Under the pieces are notes generated by a model. It did no database searches. It had not been told where the DNA came from and saw only the letters and a program-made list of their open reading frames with translations. This document shows positions 1-8,978 of a stretch of 64,000 nt of DNA, piece after piece. The stretch covers positions 1 to 64,000 of the forward strand of contig CAZGKT010000011.1 in the NCBI GenBank assembly GCA_964525605.1, written 5' to 3'. Position 1 is the stretch's first letter. Every line of letters begins with the position of its first letter. The DNA comes from CAVTWJ01 sp964525605. Its GTDB lineage: Bacteria > Oederibacteriota > Muellerivitia > Muellerivitales > Muellerivitaceae. The position numbers were made by a program, and so were the translations under genes.

Positions 1-1
1 C

Positions 2-643
2 GGGGTGGCCATCCTGGTTTCTCTCCTGCCGGGATTGGGAGCGCTTTCGACCATCATGGGACTCAAAGGTTGGGGGGCATGGTATTTGGTTCTCTCCGCG
101 TTGATTCTGGGTTTAGGGCTTCCTGTGTTGGGCTTTTTAGATTTTTTGGCGCCCAGATTCCTGACGACTCTCCGTCCCCATTACCGAATTGCCCACCATT
201 TCATTTCCATGCAGAAGATTAAATTATCAATGGCAACATCGCGTGAAGAAGTGCTAACCCTGGTCGAACAGGCTTGCCAGGAATTGGGGGTCCATTCCTA
301 TCGATTGCTTGTTTTGCCTGATGAGGACAGGACGGGAGGGTTGGATTACAAACACAGTTTTAATCCTTCTGCATTCGTTGATCATAAAAATGCACAAAGC
401 GCAATTGATCGCGTGAAGCTGATGAGCGGAAAGGCCGCAGCGGACTGGGTGTTCGATCCTCGGAGGGAAGAAGAAGAGCTGGACATGGAATATCGGATAC
501 TCATTAGCGAGTTCATGAAAGCGTCTTTGGAATCGATTGCCCGGCTAGGTCGGGGGCAGAACACCCTAGAATTGAAAAGCTTGTCGCCCCTTCCCCGTCA
601 TAAAGTTAGCGGAAACCAATTACGCAAACGCCATACGATCTAA
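2..643 (+). CDS. C-terminal part of a membrane protein with a cytosolic tail (cut by window start)
   Basis: The frame is open to the left edge, so the GTG at 5 is probably internal and the gene starts outside the window. The visible part begins with two hydrophobic stretches (about residues 1-22 and 26-50) followed by about 150 hydrophilic residues. That tail contains a segment rich in acidic residues (PRREEEELDMEYRIL) before a final amphipathic helix. This layout resembles the extended C-terminus of some MraY/WecA-type sugar-phosphate transferases, but no catalytic motif of that family lies in the window, so the assignment is only a suggestion. No terminator is obvious in the 73 bases before the convergent GH3 gene. 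Confidence 0.5.
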   Translation, partial: GVAILVSLLPGLGALSTIMGLKGWGAWYLVLSALILGLGLPVLGFLDFLAPRFLTTLRPHYRIAHHFISMQKIKLSMATSREEVLTLVEQACQELGVHSYRLLVLPDEDRTGGLDYKHSFNPSAFVDHKNAQSAIDRVKLMSGKAAADWVFDPRREEEELDMEYRILISEFMKASLESIARLGRGQNTLELKSLSPLPRHKVSGNQLRKRHTI

Positions 644-716
644 ATTAGTACTGAAATAGTAATAAGGCAATTCGCTGCTATCCCCAAGCTTGAACGGCGA
701 TTTCAACAGAATAATG

Positions 717-2162
717 TTAGTTCTGTGTTGATTGTTTCATAACATAACGCCGGGGTACGGGCTGTGTTTCCGCAATTGGGAGTTCTTTTTTGTCGAGCAG
801 AATTCCATACTTCTTTTTTGTGGCCATAATGCGGTCATAAGCCAGGTCAATACACGAACGTTTGATCTTTCCCGCCTTCACGGCTCCAACCAGGGCGTTC
901 ATCACGCGCCTTTCCAGGTTGTCGGTCACCAACAGAACATCTACCCCCGCGTTCACCGCCTGGACCACCGATTCCTCCAGGGGATATTCCTGTTTGATCG
1001 CATTCATGCGCAGGTCGTCGGATAGGACCAGCCCCTGATACCCCATCTGATGTCTCAAAATATCTTGAATCCATTCTTTTGAAAGGGAAGCGGGATAAAC
1101 GGGATCGATATTGGGATAAAGCACATGTGACAGCATAAGTGCGTCCAGGCCCTTCTTTTGAATGAGATCCTCGTAGGGAACCAAATCGGATCTGACTAAT
1201 TGAGAAAGTTCCACGTCCGCGCTGGAGACTGTCTGATGGGGATCGGCCACGGCCAGGGATTGGGTGGGAAAGTGCTTGGCCGTAGCCAAGATGCCTTCCC
1301 GCTTCATGCCGAGGATAATCTTCTGAGCCATTCGGGAAACCGTTTTTGGATCTGCGCCCAGGGAGCGATGATACTTCGAGATAACCTCGTCAATTCCATG
1401 GTCCAGATCCACAACGGGAGCCAGGTTCAGGTTGGCCCCGATTACTTTCAACTGCCGTCCGCTCAGGCGGCCGAATAGGTAGGCCAGCCTGGAGCTGTTA
1501 GTCGAACCCAGAGCCTTCTGCGAGGGAAGGGCTTGAAACCCCTGGCTTTCCCTCAGCCGCCGGACCGCCCCGCCTTCCTGGTCCAAGGCGATGAAGAGGG
1601 GGGTGGGTGAGGTGCTTTGAAGGTCACTGACGTAGCGTGAGATTTGTTGACGGGATTGGATGTTGTGGCTGAAAAGAATGACCCCCCCGATCAAGCCGTC
1701 TTTGATCGCGTCCTTTTTGGCGCCGGAAAGTTTGACCCCGGGCACGGACACCATGATCATTTGCCCGATCTTCCGGCAGAGGGTGTTCAACTCTTCCGGG
1801 CTCAGGCTCAGGCGTTCGACGGGAGATTGGCCAAGCCTGAGATTTTCAAAAAAAGGCGGCAGGGGACTGGCAGAGGGGTTCAGGGACAGGGCCAGGCTAT
1901 ACCGCTCCAAGGCGGCCGAATCCAACCCCATTTCGTAAAAACAATGTCCCTGTAAAAGAGGGGGGCCGGATGCGGAGGGATCGTTCGATTCTGCCATGCC
2001 GCAAAACCGCAAGCAGGGAAAGTAATCCTGTTGGTTAAAAGCGGTCCGGGCCGACTCGAATTCGAAAGAGGCCAGTTCCTCCCGGCCGTTTGATAAATAT
2101 CCTGTAAACCCGAAATACAACATGCCAAGCAGTGGTAAAAAGAGGACGGGGCGTAGGAACAT
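717..2162 (-). CDS. GH3-family beta-N-acetylhexosaminidase-like protein with altered catalytic loop
   Basis: This 481-residue protein has an N-terminal hydrophobic anchor or signal (residues 1-20), a short TPR-like helical region (about 30-110) and a glycoside hydrolase family 3 TIM barrel (about 125-455). Family hallmarks are the substrate-loop DQEGG (194-198) and the nucleophile region VLSDDLRM (379-386, Asp382 or 383). In NagZ-type enzymes the acid/base His sits in KHFPGHG; here the aligned residues are KHFPTQS (296-302), so the His is replaced by Gln, while the following Asp and His (DPH, 307-309) remain. Known NagZ enzymes remove GlcNAc from peptidoglycan fragments. Given the missing His, this protein could be inactive, a binding protein, or use another residue. 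The ATG start is preceded by GGGAGGT at about 11 bases. It is monocistronic here and divergent from the GH116 gene. Confidence 0.85.
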   Translation of the reverse strand: MFLRPVLFLPLLGMLYFGFTGYLSNGREELASFEFESARTAFNQQDYFPCLRFCGMAESNDPSASGPPLLQGHCFYEMGLDSAALERYSLALSLNPSASPLPPFFENLRLGQSPVERLSLSPEELNTLCRKIGQMIMVSVPGVKLSGAKKDAIKDGLIGGVILFSHNIQSRQQISRYVSDLQSTSPTPLFIALDQEGGAVRRLRESQGFQALPSQKALGSTNSSRLAYLFGRLSGRQLKVIGANLNLAPVVDLDHGIDEVISKYHRSLGADPKTVSRMAQKIILGMKREGILATAKHFPTQSLAVADPHQTVSSADVELSQLVRSDLVPYEDLIQKKGLDALMLSHVLYPNIDPVYPASLSKEWIQDILRHQMGYQGLVLSDDLRMNAIKQEYPLEESVVQAVNAGVDVLLVTDNLERRVMNALVGAVKAGKIKRSCIDLAYDRIMATKKKYGILLDKKELPIAETQPVPRRYVMKQSTQN

Positions 2163-2374
2163 AATTTCATTTTACCTCCCACGATGAGTTTTTATGGAAT
2201 TGAATGATCGTTAAACGCAAAGGTATTCCAACTCCGGAAGTTTCGGGAGCGGTTTAAGACCGGAAAACTTTTCATATGGCTTGAAGGCGAATTGGAAGGA
2301 AAGATTCTTGGTGAATTTAACATTTATGGTAAATTTTAACGCATGATCATTTCCATTCTTTCTACAGGCTCCAT

Positions 2375-5300
2375 TTGAGAATCATTTTTCGTTTAACCGA
2401 TCTGATTTTACTGTTGCTCATTGGATCCCTATTCTCGGTTGTTTCCCCTGCCCGGGCAGTGACCAACATTCCTTCCCAGGCCTGGAACCGGGACATCAAC
2501 GCAGGGGGATACATTGACGGGGCACCTGTGGGGGGCTTTGGCGCCGGTACCCTGACCTGGGATTTCGCGGGTGATTTTTACCTGGACCGGCTGAACATCG
2601 CCTCGGGACCGACCACCACCAACAACCCCGCCTTCACCATTGACTCCAACTGCCACTTCTACATGTTCCAACAGCCATCCGGCGATTCGGCCGTGGTAAA
2701 AATGCTCAACGCTTCCACCCTGGGGAGCGGGGAAGCCACCTACTCCTCCCTTTACCCGAAGTCCTGGGTAAGTTATAGCGGCGGCACCTTTCCCCTGCCG
2801 GCCACCGTCACCCAATTCTCGCCCGTCATGCCCCAAACCATGCTCTCCAATGCCTTAACCCTCTCCAGTTATCCGGAAGCCATTTATGAGTGGGACGTGA
2901 CCAATACCCAAGCCGTTTCCTGCGTTTTCGGCGTGATGTTGACCTGGGACAACACTTTCGGCGGGACCAATGCGGCCGTCACCACTTCCGGGACCAATGT
3001 GGGAATCCGGTTGACGCGAAACACGGGAAACGCCACGACCTCGGCCCAGGGCGAATTCACCCTGGCCGCCCAGTCCAGCGCCGGGGTTTCGGTGACCTAC
3101 GAATCCGCCGCATCATTAGCCACCCTCCAAACGGCTTTTTCCACAGCCGGATTGCTGAACAATACGGTGGGAAACAATAACCTCGGCGCCATCGCCTTTA
3201 ACATCAATTTGGCCCCAGGAGAGTCCGTGAAGATTCCCATCGTAGTGGCGTGGGACATACCCATCGCCCAGCCTGGGACGGGCGCCAAGTGGTACCGGGA
3301 ATACACAAGGACCTACGGCCAAACCGGTCTCAATTCGGGCGCCATCGCTTTCGATGGCTTGAACAATTGTTCCACCTGGGAAACCGCCATCAACTCGTGG
3401 CAAAACGGCATCTTGACCGGGCCCTATCCCGCCTGGCTCCAGCAAATGCTCTTCAACGAGCTTTACTACTACGTCACCGGGGGGACTATTTGGGAGGCGG
3501 GCCAGGTGGGTTCGAGTTCCTACAACTCCGGCCCGGATATGTTCAGCAGTTTGGAAAGCTACATCTACGATTTTTACGGCACCTCGGATGTGCGTTTTTA
3601 CGGTTCCTGGCCCCTGGCCATGCTGTGGCCCAGCATCGACAAGCAGGAAGTGGAGCAGTTTTGCGACAGCGTGGTGGTGAGCCCTTCCCAGGCCCTGCCC
3701 AGGCCGGCGGCCATCGGCACCTGCGCCCATGATTTTGGGGACGTGAACGGCATCTTCACCGAGTGGAACGCCTACACTTACCGCAACTCGACGATCTGGA
3801 GGGATTTGAACTCCAAGCTGGTGCTCATGGTTTACCGCGCCTATGTGTTATCGGGGAAGACCGATACCACCTTCCTCAATTACTGCTGGCCGGCCGTGCA
3901 AACCGCCATGACCTTTGTCCACAACCAATGCGATGCGACCGGCTTGCCGAGCATTTCCGCCACCGACGCCAATGGAGGGGCCGATTGCACTTACGACGAC
4001 ATGGGCCTGAACGGGGACTCGGCCTACTGCGGGAGCCTCTTCTTGGCGGCCTGCGAGGCGGGCCAAGCCATCGCAAGCGTCGAAAGCAGTCCCCTCACGG
4101 CCACCTATCAAACCTGGTTGACCACGGGCCAAACGGGTTTCGCCGCCCTTTGGAACGGAAGTTATTACAACATCGACAACGGGGCCACGGACACGGCCCA
4201 AAACCGCATCATGTCGGACCAATTATGCGGTCAATGGTACGCCAAGGCCCTGGGCCTTCCCGGAATCGTATCGGATACCAACGCCATCAGCGCCTGGCAG
4301 AAAGTCCACGATAACAATTGGAAACTCTTCGATTCGGGAACCCATGGCGCCGTCAATTGCATGACCAGCGCCGGGGCCATTGATACCAGCTGGCCCCAGA
4401 GCCAGGAAACCTGGGTGGGCGTGAGTTGGGGGGTAGCGTCCGGCATGATCCTGGAGGGAATGTCCGGGCAGGGATTAAACGACCTCGGAAACAGCCTCTA
4501 CAACAGCATTTGGAACTTGGGACAGTTCTGGTTCCGGACACCGGAGGCCTGGATGACGGGCCTTACTAACGCGCGGGCGCCCTATTACATGCGGGCGAAC
4601 TGCGTCTGGTCGGTCAAGGAAGCCATCGATACCGGTCCCTCGCCTTGCGGGGCCCTGACCTGCACCCCCACCACCACTTACACCCCCACTATCACCAATA
4701 CCCCGACCCCGGCCCCCAACCTTTGCGCCAAGGTTTACGAGGCCCTGGATTGCGGGAGTGCCTCCCAGACGATTATCGGGGGAGTGACCTGGCTGGCAGA
4801 CCAGGCCTACACGGCGGGGAGCTACGGACACGTGGGCGCGGTCACCCTGGAGACCCCCCTTACGAACACCATAACCAATTCGGGCGCCCTGCAGCCCATT
4901 TACCAAACGGAGGCCTACGCCCCCACCATGACCTATGAGTTCACGGTGCCCAACGGGAGCTATCTCGTCACCCTGCTGAATACCGAGGTTTATTGCACGA
5001 CAACGGGATGCCGGGTCTTCAACGTGGCCATCAACGGCGTGACGGTGCTGGCGAACTTCGATGTCTATGCCGACACGGGCGGGGAATTCATCGCCGACAC
5101 GCACACCTTCGCGGTGACGGTAACCGGGGGTGCCATTACGGTCATCGGAACCGCGTCGGTGAACAACGCCGAGTTCGAGGGCATTGAAATCACCAGCAAT
5201 AACCCCTGTTCGCCCACCCCCACGCTCACCAATATCCCCGCCACGTCCACAACTACCCCGACTCAAACCGCAACCCGAACTTCTACCGCGACTAATACCC

Positions 5301-6286
5301 TAACCCCCACCTTGACTTCAACCTTTACGGCCACCCCAAGCTCAACTGTTACTCCGACCACTACTTCCACCTTTTCGGCCACTACGACTCCTACCGTAAC
5401 ACCCACCTTGACTTCAACCATGACGTCCACCGGAAGCTCAACGGTCACCCCGACCTCTACTTCCCCCTTTACGGCCACTACGACTTTTACCCAGACCGTT
5501 AGCGCCACCACGACACCCACACGAACTTCCACGGTGACGCTGACACCGACCTACACCTCAGGGGTTTTCACGATGACCTACACCCCGAGCCCCACTTCCA
5601 CCGGCTCCAAGACCCCTACCTTCACTTTAACGGCCACCGGGACATGGACCTTCACTCCCACTTCTACATCTTCGAACACCATGACCTATTCACCTACCCT
5701 GACGTTTAGCCCCACGCCCACGGGCAGCCTGACCCCGACCTGGACCCTTTCGGGGACATTCACCTCTACCCCGAGCTTGACCAACACGGCGACTAAAACC
5801 GGAACCCCCACTCCGACGAAAACATCTACCTGGACCCTCTCGCCCACGCCAACCGGGAGCCCGACCCCAACCTCTTCATTCTCCCCGACTCTTACCCATA
5901 CTTTTAGTCCCACACCGACCTTTACTCCCACCTGGTCCTTCACGGCTAGCCCCACGGTCACCGTGACCCTCAGCTCAACCGTTACTCCAGTGGGTTCGGC
6001 AGTGCCGATTACGAATCCTCTGGTTCTATATCCCAATCCCACCCACGGCCAGCCGGTCTCGTTGGAAATGCCGGGTTTAATCTCCAGGACCACGATCAAG
6101 GTTGAGGTTTTCACCCTGGCGTTCAGAAAAGTTCAGGAAAAAACGGAGACGATCTCGCCCGCTTCCCCTTGGATCGTGGTTCAGCCTGTGGATAAGGCGA
6201 ATACTACCTTGTCGAACGGCCTATATTACGTCGTGCTCAATACCCCTTCGAAACGAATCGTTCTCAAACTGCTCGTTTTACGATGA
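2375..6286 (+). CDS. secreted GH116 (glucosylceramidase/beta-glucosidase-like) protein with malectin-like domain and C-terminal sorting-like domain
   Basis: The TTG-started 1303-residue protein has a signal peptide (cleavage near ARA, residue 28). Its N-terminal GH116 beta-domain includes PVGGFGAGTL (51-60). The alpha/alpha-barrel follows: LES with candidate nucleophile Glu394, the diagnostic FYGSWPLAMLWP (408-419), TYDD with candidate acid/base Asp541, and MSDQLCGQWYA (613-623). A malectin-like carbohydrate-binding domain covers about 784-950. A Thr/Pro-rich linker of about 250 residues leads to a beta-domain beginning near 1212 with YPNP and ending in a basic KLLVLR tail. Family members cleave beta-glucosides or glucosylceramide; the substrate here is unknown. 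The signal peptide and modular build imply export to the cell surface or medium. A better start was not found: the ATG at 2343 runs directly into a stop. Confidence 0.88.
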   Translation: MRIIFRLTDLILLLLIGSLFSVVSPARAVTNIPSQAWNRDINAGGYIDGAPVGGFGAGTLTWDFAGDFYLDRLNIASGPTTTNNPAFTIDSNCHFYMFQQPSGDSAVVKMLNASTLGSGEATYSSLYPKSWVSYSGGTFPLPATVTQFSPVMPQTMLSNALTLSSYPEAIYEWDVTNTQAVSCVFGVMLTWDNTFGGTNAAVTTSGTNVGIRLTRNTGNATTSAQGEFTLAAQSSAGVSVTYESAASLATLQTAFSTAGLLNNTVGNNNLGAIAFNINLAPGESVKIPIVVAWDIPIAQPGTGAKWYREYTRTYGQTGLNSGAIAFDGLNNCSTWETAINSWQNGILTGPYPAWLQQMLFNELYYYVTGGTIWEAGQVGSSSYNSGPDMFSSLESYIYDFYGTSDVRFYGSWPLAMLWPSIDKQEVEQFCDSVVVSPSQALPRPAAIGTCAHDFGDVNGIFTEWNAYTYRNSTIWRDLNSKLVLMVYRAYVLSGKTDTTFLNYCWPAVQTAMTFVHNQCDATGLPSISATDANGGADCTYDDMGLNGDSAYCGSLFLAACEAGQAIASVESSPLTATYQTWLTTGQTGFAALWNGSYYNIDNGATDTAQNRIMSDQLCGQWYAKALGLPGIVSDTNAISAWQKVHDNNWKLFDSGTHGAVNCMTSAGAIDTSWPQSQETWVGVSWGVASGMILEGMSGQGLNDLGNSLYNSIWNLGQFWFRTPEAWMTGLTNARAPYYMRANCVWSVKEAIDTGPSPCGALTCTPTTTYTPTITNTPTPAPNLCAKVYEALDCGSASQTIIGGVTWLADQAYTAGSYGHVGAVTLETPLTNTITNSGALQPIYQTEAYAPTMTYEFTVPNGSYLVTLLNTEVYCTTTGCRVFNVAINGVTVLANFDVYADTGGEFIADTHTFAVTVTGGAITVIGTASVNNAEFEGIEITSNNPCSPTPTLTNIPATSTTTPTQTATRTSTATNTLTPTLTSTFTATPSSTVTPTTTSTFSATTTPTVTPTLTSTMTSTGSSTVTPTSTSPFTATTTFTQTVSATTTPTRTSTVTLTPTYTSGVFTMTYTPSPTSTGSKTPTFTLTATGTWTFTPTSTSSNTMTYSPTLTFSPTPTGSLTPTWTLSGTFTSTPSLTNTATKTGTPTPTKTSTWTLSPTPTGSPTPTSSFSPTLTHTFSPTPTFTPTWSFTASPTVTVTLSSTVTPVGSAVPITNPLVLYPNPTHGQPVSLEMPGLISRTTIKVEVFTLAFRKVQEKTETISPASPWIVVQPVDKANTTLSNGLYYVVLNTPSKRIVLKLLVLR
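5215..5990 (+). repeat. Thr/Pro/Ser linker tract inside the GH116 gene
   Basis: This stretch codes almost only Thr, Pro, Ser, Phe and Ala in short imperfect units such as TPTxTxT. It separates the malectin-like domain from the C-terminal domain. The antisense strand is open and Val-rich as a by-product. Such tracts are typical flexible, potentially O-glycosylated stalks of secreted proteins. Confidence 0.8.
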
Positions 6287-6367
6287 TGTGAATCGGTTCA
6301 GCACCCCCGCGGCACCGGCTTTCTTGGTTGCATCCATCCCCCAGCGATACTATTCTTTTTAAAATCC

Positions 6368-7213
6368 TTGAAACGCCTAAGAGGCCTTTTGAAAAACTCA
6401 CCCCAAAGTTTTGACGCGGAGATTCTGCTCAATGAACCGGCCGGAAATTATTTCCGCCTGATTTTCCAGGACAACGGCACCCTCGCGAACTCCCTTCCCG
6501 GTCAATTCGTCAACGTCCGCCTCTCCAAGGGCTTGAACCCGCTTCTGCGAAGGCCTTTTTCGATTGCGCGTGTCCTTCCCGGACCCAAAGGGAAAAAACG
6601 AATTGAGATTCTTTACGCGAAAATCAGGGAAGGCACCCGACTTTTATCCCTCAAAAAACCGGGTGAGGAGATTGACGTGCTAGGGCCCCTGGGAAAACCC
6701 TTTCCCTTTCTGGACCGTCAACACCCGGTACTGATTGTGAGCGGGGGAATCGGCGTGGCTCCCCTGGTTTACCTGGCCGAGTATCTCAAAAAGAAAAAGG
6801 TGCCCATGACGGTGTTTCTCGGGGCACGGACAGGGAAAGACCTTGTTGACCTTGATGTTTTCCAGAAACTCAAGGTTCCTCTTCATATATCAACGGATGA
6901 CGGTTCATGGGGTCAAAAGGGTTTTGTGACTCAGATCCTTCAGGATCATCTGGCGAATTCAAAAATTTCAAAGGGGACGGTTCTTTACGCCTGCGGACCC
7001 CGGCCCATGTTCAAGGCTGTCACCCAGGTGGGTGAAAGTTTCAAGGTTCCTACCTATCTTTCCTGGGAAGAACACATGGGATGCGGACTGGGTATCTGCT
7101 TGACCTGCGTTTGTCCCGTCAAACAGGGGGATGGGGGGGTCAAGATGGTCCGAAGCTGTTACGAGGGCCCGATTTTCGACGCGGCTAGCGTCGAGTGGGA
7201 GAAGCTCGGATGA
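6368..7213 (+). CDS. pyrK: dihydroorotate dehydrogenase electron-transfer subunit PyrK
   Basis: The 281-residue flavoprotein passes electrons from the PyrD FMN to NAD+ in class 1B dihydroorotate dehydrogenase. Visible elements are the FAD motif RRPFSIA (about 59-65), the NAD-binding SGGIGVAPL, the ACGPRPMF motif, and a C-terminal [2Fe-2S] site of four cysteines in GCGLGICLTCVC plus the Cys of VRSCYEG. The length is typical of the family. It starts with TTG about 80 bases after the GH116 stop and ends in an ATGA overlap with pyrD, so the two subunits are translationally coupled. It is the first clear gene of the pyr operon. Confidence 0.95.
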   Translation: MKRLRGLLKNSPQSFDAEILLNEPAGNYFRLIFQDNGTLANSLPGQFVNVRLSKGLNPLLRRPFSIARVLPGPKGKKRIEILYAKIREGTRLLSLKKPGEEIDVLGPLGKPFPFLDRQHPVLIVSGGIGVAPLVYLAEYLKKKKVPMTVFLGARTGKDLVDLDVFQKLKVPLHISTDDGSWGQKGFVTQILQDHLANSKISKGTVLYACGPRPMFKAVTQVGESFKVPTYLSWEEHMGCGLGICLTCVCPVKQGDGGVKMVRSCYEGPIFDAASVEWEKLG

Positions 7214-8166
7214 AAAAGAAACTTCAAAAGGTAAAGACCAAGCAGGTCCCAGCCATCGATACCACCGTTGTCATCGGCAAACTACGCATGGTCAATCCGG
7301 TCATGGTGGCTTCGGGTTGTTTTGGATATGGCGAGGAGATTTCCAAGTTCTATCCCTTGAAAAGTTTGGGCGCCATCATGGTGAAGGGAACTACCCTGGA
7401 ACCACGGCAGGGCAACCTGCTTCCCCGTATGGCCGAAACCCCATCTGGAATGCTCAATTCGATCGGGCTTCAAAACGTGGGGGTGGACGCCTTTTTGAAA
7501 GAAAAAATGCCGTTCCTGCGAAAGGCCGGGGTGCCGGTGGTGGTGAACATCAACGGTCGGACCATTGAAGAGTACGCCGAACTGGCGGCTCGGCTGGACG
7601 GTCAACCGGGGATCGGAGCGTTGGAGATCAATATTTCCTGTCCAAATGTGAAAGAAGGCGGAATTGAGTTTGGCTCCAACCCGGAGGTGGCGGCCCGGGT
7701 GGTTTCGGCCGTGCGAAAAGCCACCCGCCATACGCTTATCACCAAACTTTCTCCCAATGTGACCAGTGTAAAGGTGATTGCCCGGGCCTGCGTGGAAGCC
7801 GGATCAGACGCCCTTTCGGCCATCAATACGGTGGTCGGCATGGCCATTGACGCCAGAACCCGCCGCCCCATGCTGCGGCAGGTGACGGGAGGTCTTTCCG
7901 GACCTGCGGTCAAACCCATCGGCTTAAGGGTGGTTTACCAGGTCCATCAGGAGGTCAAGGTTCCCATCATCGGCATGGGAGGCATCGTGACGGGCGAGGA
8001 CGCGGCGGAATATATGCTTGCCGGAGCCACAGCGGTGGCGGTCGGAACGGCCAACTACCTGGAACCCTTGGCGGCCCTGAAAGTCGTGGAGGGTTTGAAA
8101 CAATACATGGTCGAGCAAAAGGTGGGAAAAGTCTCATCCCTGATCGGAGCCCTTCTTGTCCCCTAA
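7210..8166 (+). CDS. pyrD: dihydroorotate dehydrogenase catalytic subunit, class 1B
   Basis: This protein oxidises dihydroorotate to orotate with FMN. I chose the ATG at 7210 over the in-frame GTG at 7195 because it overlaps the pyrK stop as ATGA and has GGAG about 8 bases upstream; this gives 318 residues. Family features are ASGCFGYG near the N-terminus, NSIGLQN, the class 1 catalytic-cysteine motif EINISCPNVK, LSPNV, INTVVGMAID and the FMN phosphate-binding GMGGI...GATAVAVGT at the C-terminus. The adjacent PyrK supports the class 1B (NAD-linked) type. Its 3' end overlaps rlpA by 11 bases. Confidence 0.96.
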   Translation: MKKKLQKVKTKQVPAIDTTVVIGKLRMVNPVMVASGCFGYGEEISKFYPLKSLGAIMVKGTTLEPRQGNLLPRMAETPSGMLNSIGLQNVGVDAFLKEKMPFLRKAGVPVVVNINGRTIEEYAELAARLDGQPGIGALEINISCPNVKEGGIEFGSNPEVAARVVSAVRKATRHTLITKLSPNVTSVKVIARACVEAGSDALSAINTVVGMAIDARTRRPMLRQVTGGLSGPAVKPIGLRVVYQVHQEVKVPIIGMGGIVTGEDAAEYMLAGATAVAVGTANYLEPLAALKVVEGLKQYMVEQKVGKVSSLIGALLVP

Positions 8167-8638
8167 AAAGATTTTTCCTTCGGCCCTGTTTCTGTTCGCC
8201 TTCCTGGCGGGCGGATGTGTTCCGATCCGTCAACTTGTTGTCCGCGAGTCCCATGATTCCGCTGAACATAAACCGGTCGTTTATGAGTTGGACAAGGTGG
8301 AAAAACCCATCGGCAAGGACGATTGGAAAAGCGAAATGGAGGGTATCGCATCCTGGTACGGAGAGGATTTCAACGGCCACTTGACCGCCAATGGCGAGGT
8401 GTACGACATGTATGCCTTTACCGCGGCGCACAAAACCCTTCCCCTGGGCACGGTGGTCAAGGTGACCAACCTGGATAACGGTATGACCACCCAAGTGCGA
8501 ATCAACGATCGGGGACCCTATGTGGAGGGGCGGATCATCGATCTTTCCCGAACGGCCGCGCGGGCCCTGGGCATGCGTGAACAGGGAACCACCCGGGTGA
8601 AACTGGATGTGGTTACCTGGCCTCCGAACCAGCCCTAA
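8156..8638 (+). CDS. rlpA: RlpA-type septal lytic transglycosylase lipoprotein
   Basis: A 160-residue lipoprotein with a TTG start inside the end of pyrD. The signal peptide ends in a lipobox, LAGGC. The double-psi beta-barrel carries GIASWYGEDFNG, ANGEVYDM, AAHKTLPLGT and RINDRGPYV; the Glu, His and Asp in these motifs match the residues essential in Pseudomonas RlpA. There is no SPOR domain, so targeting to denuded glycans would need another route. RlpA cleaves peptidoglycan strands lacking stem peptides, usually at the septum. Its place between pyrD and pyrF, with translation overlap, suggests co-transcription rather than a shared pathway. Confidence 0.92.
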   Translation: MSPKKIFPSALFLFAFLAGGCVPIRQLVVRESHDSAEHKPVVYELDKVEKPIGKDDWKSEMEGIASWYGEDFNGHLTANGEVYDMYAFTAAHKTLPLGTVVKVTNLDNGMTTQVRINDRGPYVEGRIIDLSRTAARALGMREQGTTRVKLDVVTWPPNQP

Positions 8639-8840
8639 AGAGGGTATGTCGTTCAGCTGGATGAGCCTTACTGTCGGCGAATTTTTTCTCCCAATGTCCC
8701 TTGTTCTTCGTCTCAATTTCCCGCAGACAGCCCTCGCAGAAATACCAGCCGTCCTGGTTGTACAGGGTTTCCCCCACGATTCCTTTTCTTCTGCAAAAAT
8801 CGCATTCTTGAAAAAGACTTCCGATGGTTAGTGTCGACAT
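8613..8840 (-). CDS. small zinc-ribbon protein, function unknown
   Basis: The 75-residue ORF begins with ATG after a near-perfect AGGAGGT ribosome binding site 5 bases upstream (minus strand), which argues strongly that it is translated. It has two CxxC knuckles (CDFC, CEGC) about 20 residues apart, as in small zinc ribbons, followed by a charged C-terminal tail. It lies antisense to the pyr operon between rlpA and pyrF, and its last 26 bases overlap the end of rlpA convergently. I do not recognise the family; similar tiny CxxC proteins are often annotated only as hypothetical. Confidence 0.65.
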   Translation of the reverse strand: MSTLTIGSLFQECDFCRRKGIVGETLYNQDGWYFCEGCLREIETKNKGHWEKKFADSKAHPAERHTLFRAGSEAR

Positions 8841-8978
8841 GACTTACCTCCTGCAATGGATGCGTGAAGGTTAAGCCGCGCGGATTAAATAACTGTAACG
8901 ATTCACAAAATGATTAGTTACAATGGCGGCTGTTCCATCCAAACGCCCTATTTTTTGCCGAAAGAGGCGGGTGACCCC

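Noticed and set aside
2163..2374. Riboswitch or shared promoter in the divergent gap between the GH3 and GH116 genes
   Set aside because: I see no aptamer-like conserved core, and no convincing -35/-10 pair with correct spacing.
3116..3730. Antisense ORF of 204 residues inside the GH116 gene
   Set aside because: The sense frame carries the conserved GH116 motifs throughout; the antisense frame matches nothing.
5263..5532. Val-rich antisense ORF opposite the GH116 linker (similar ones opposite other Thr/Pro tracts)
   Set aside because: Thr/Pro codons read backwards give open Val/Gly-rich frames; there are no ribosome binding sites or domains.
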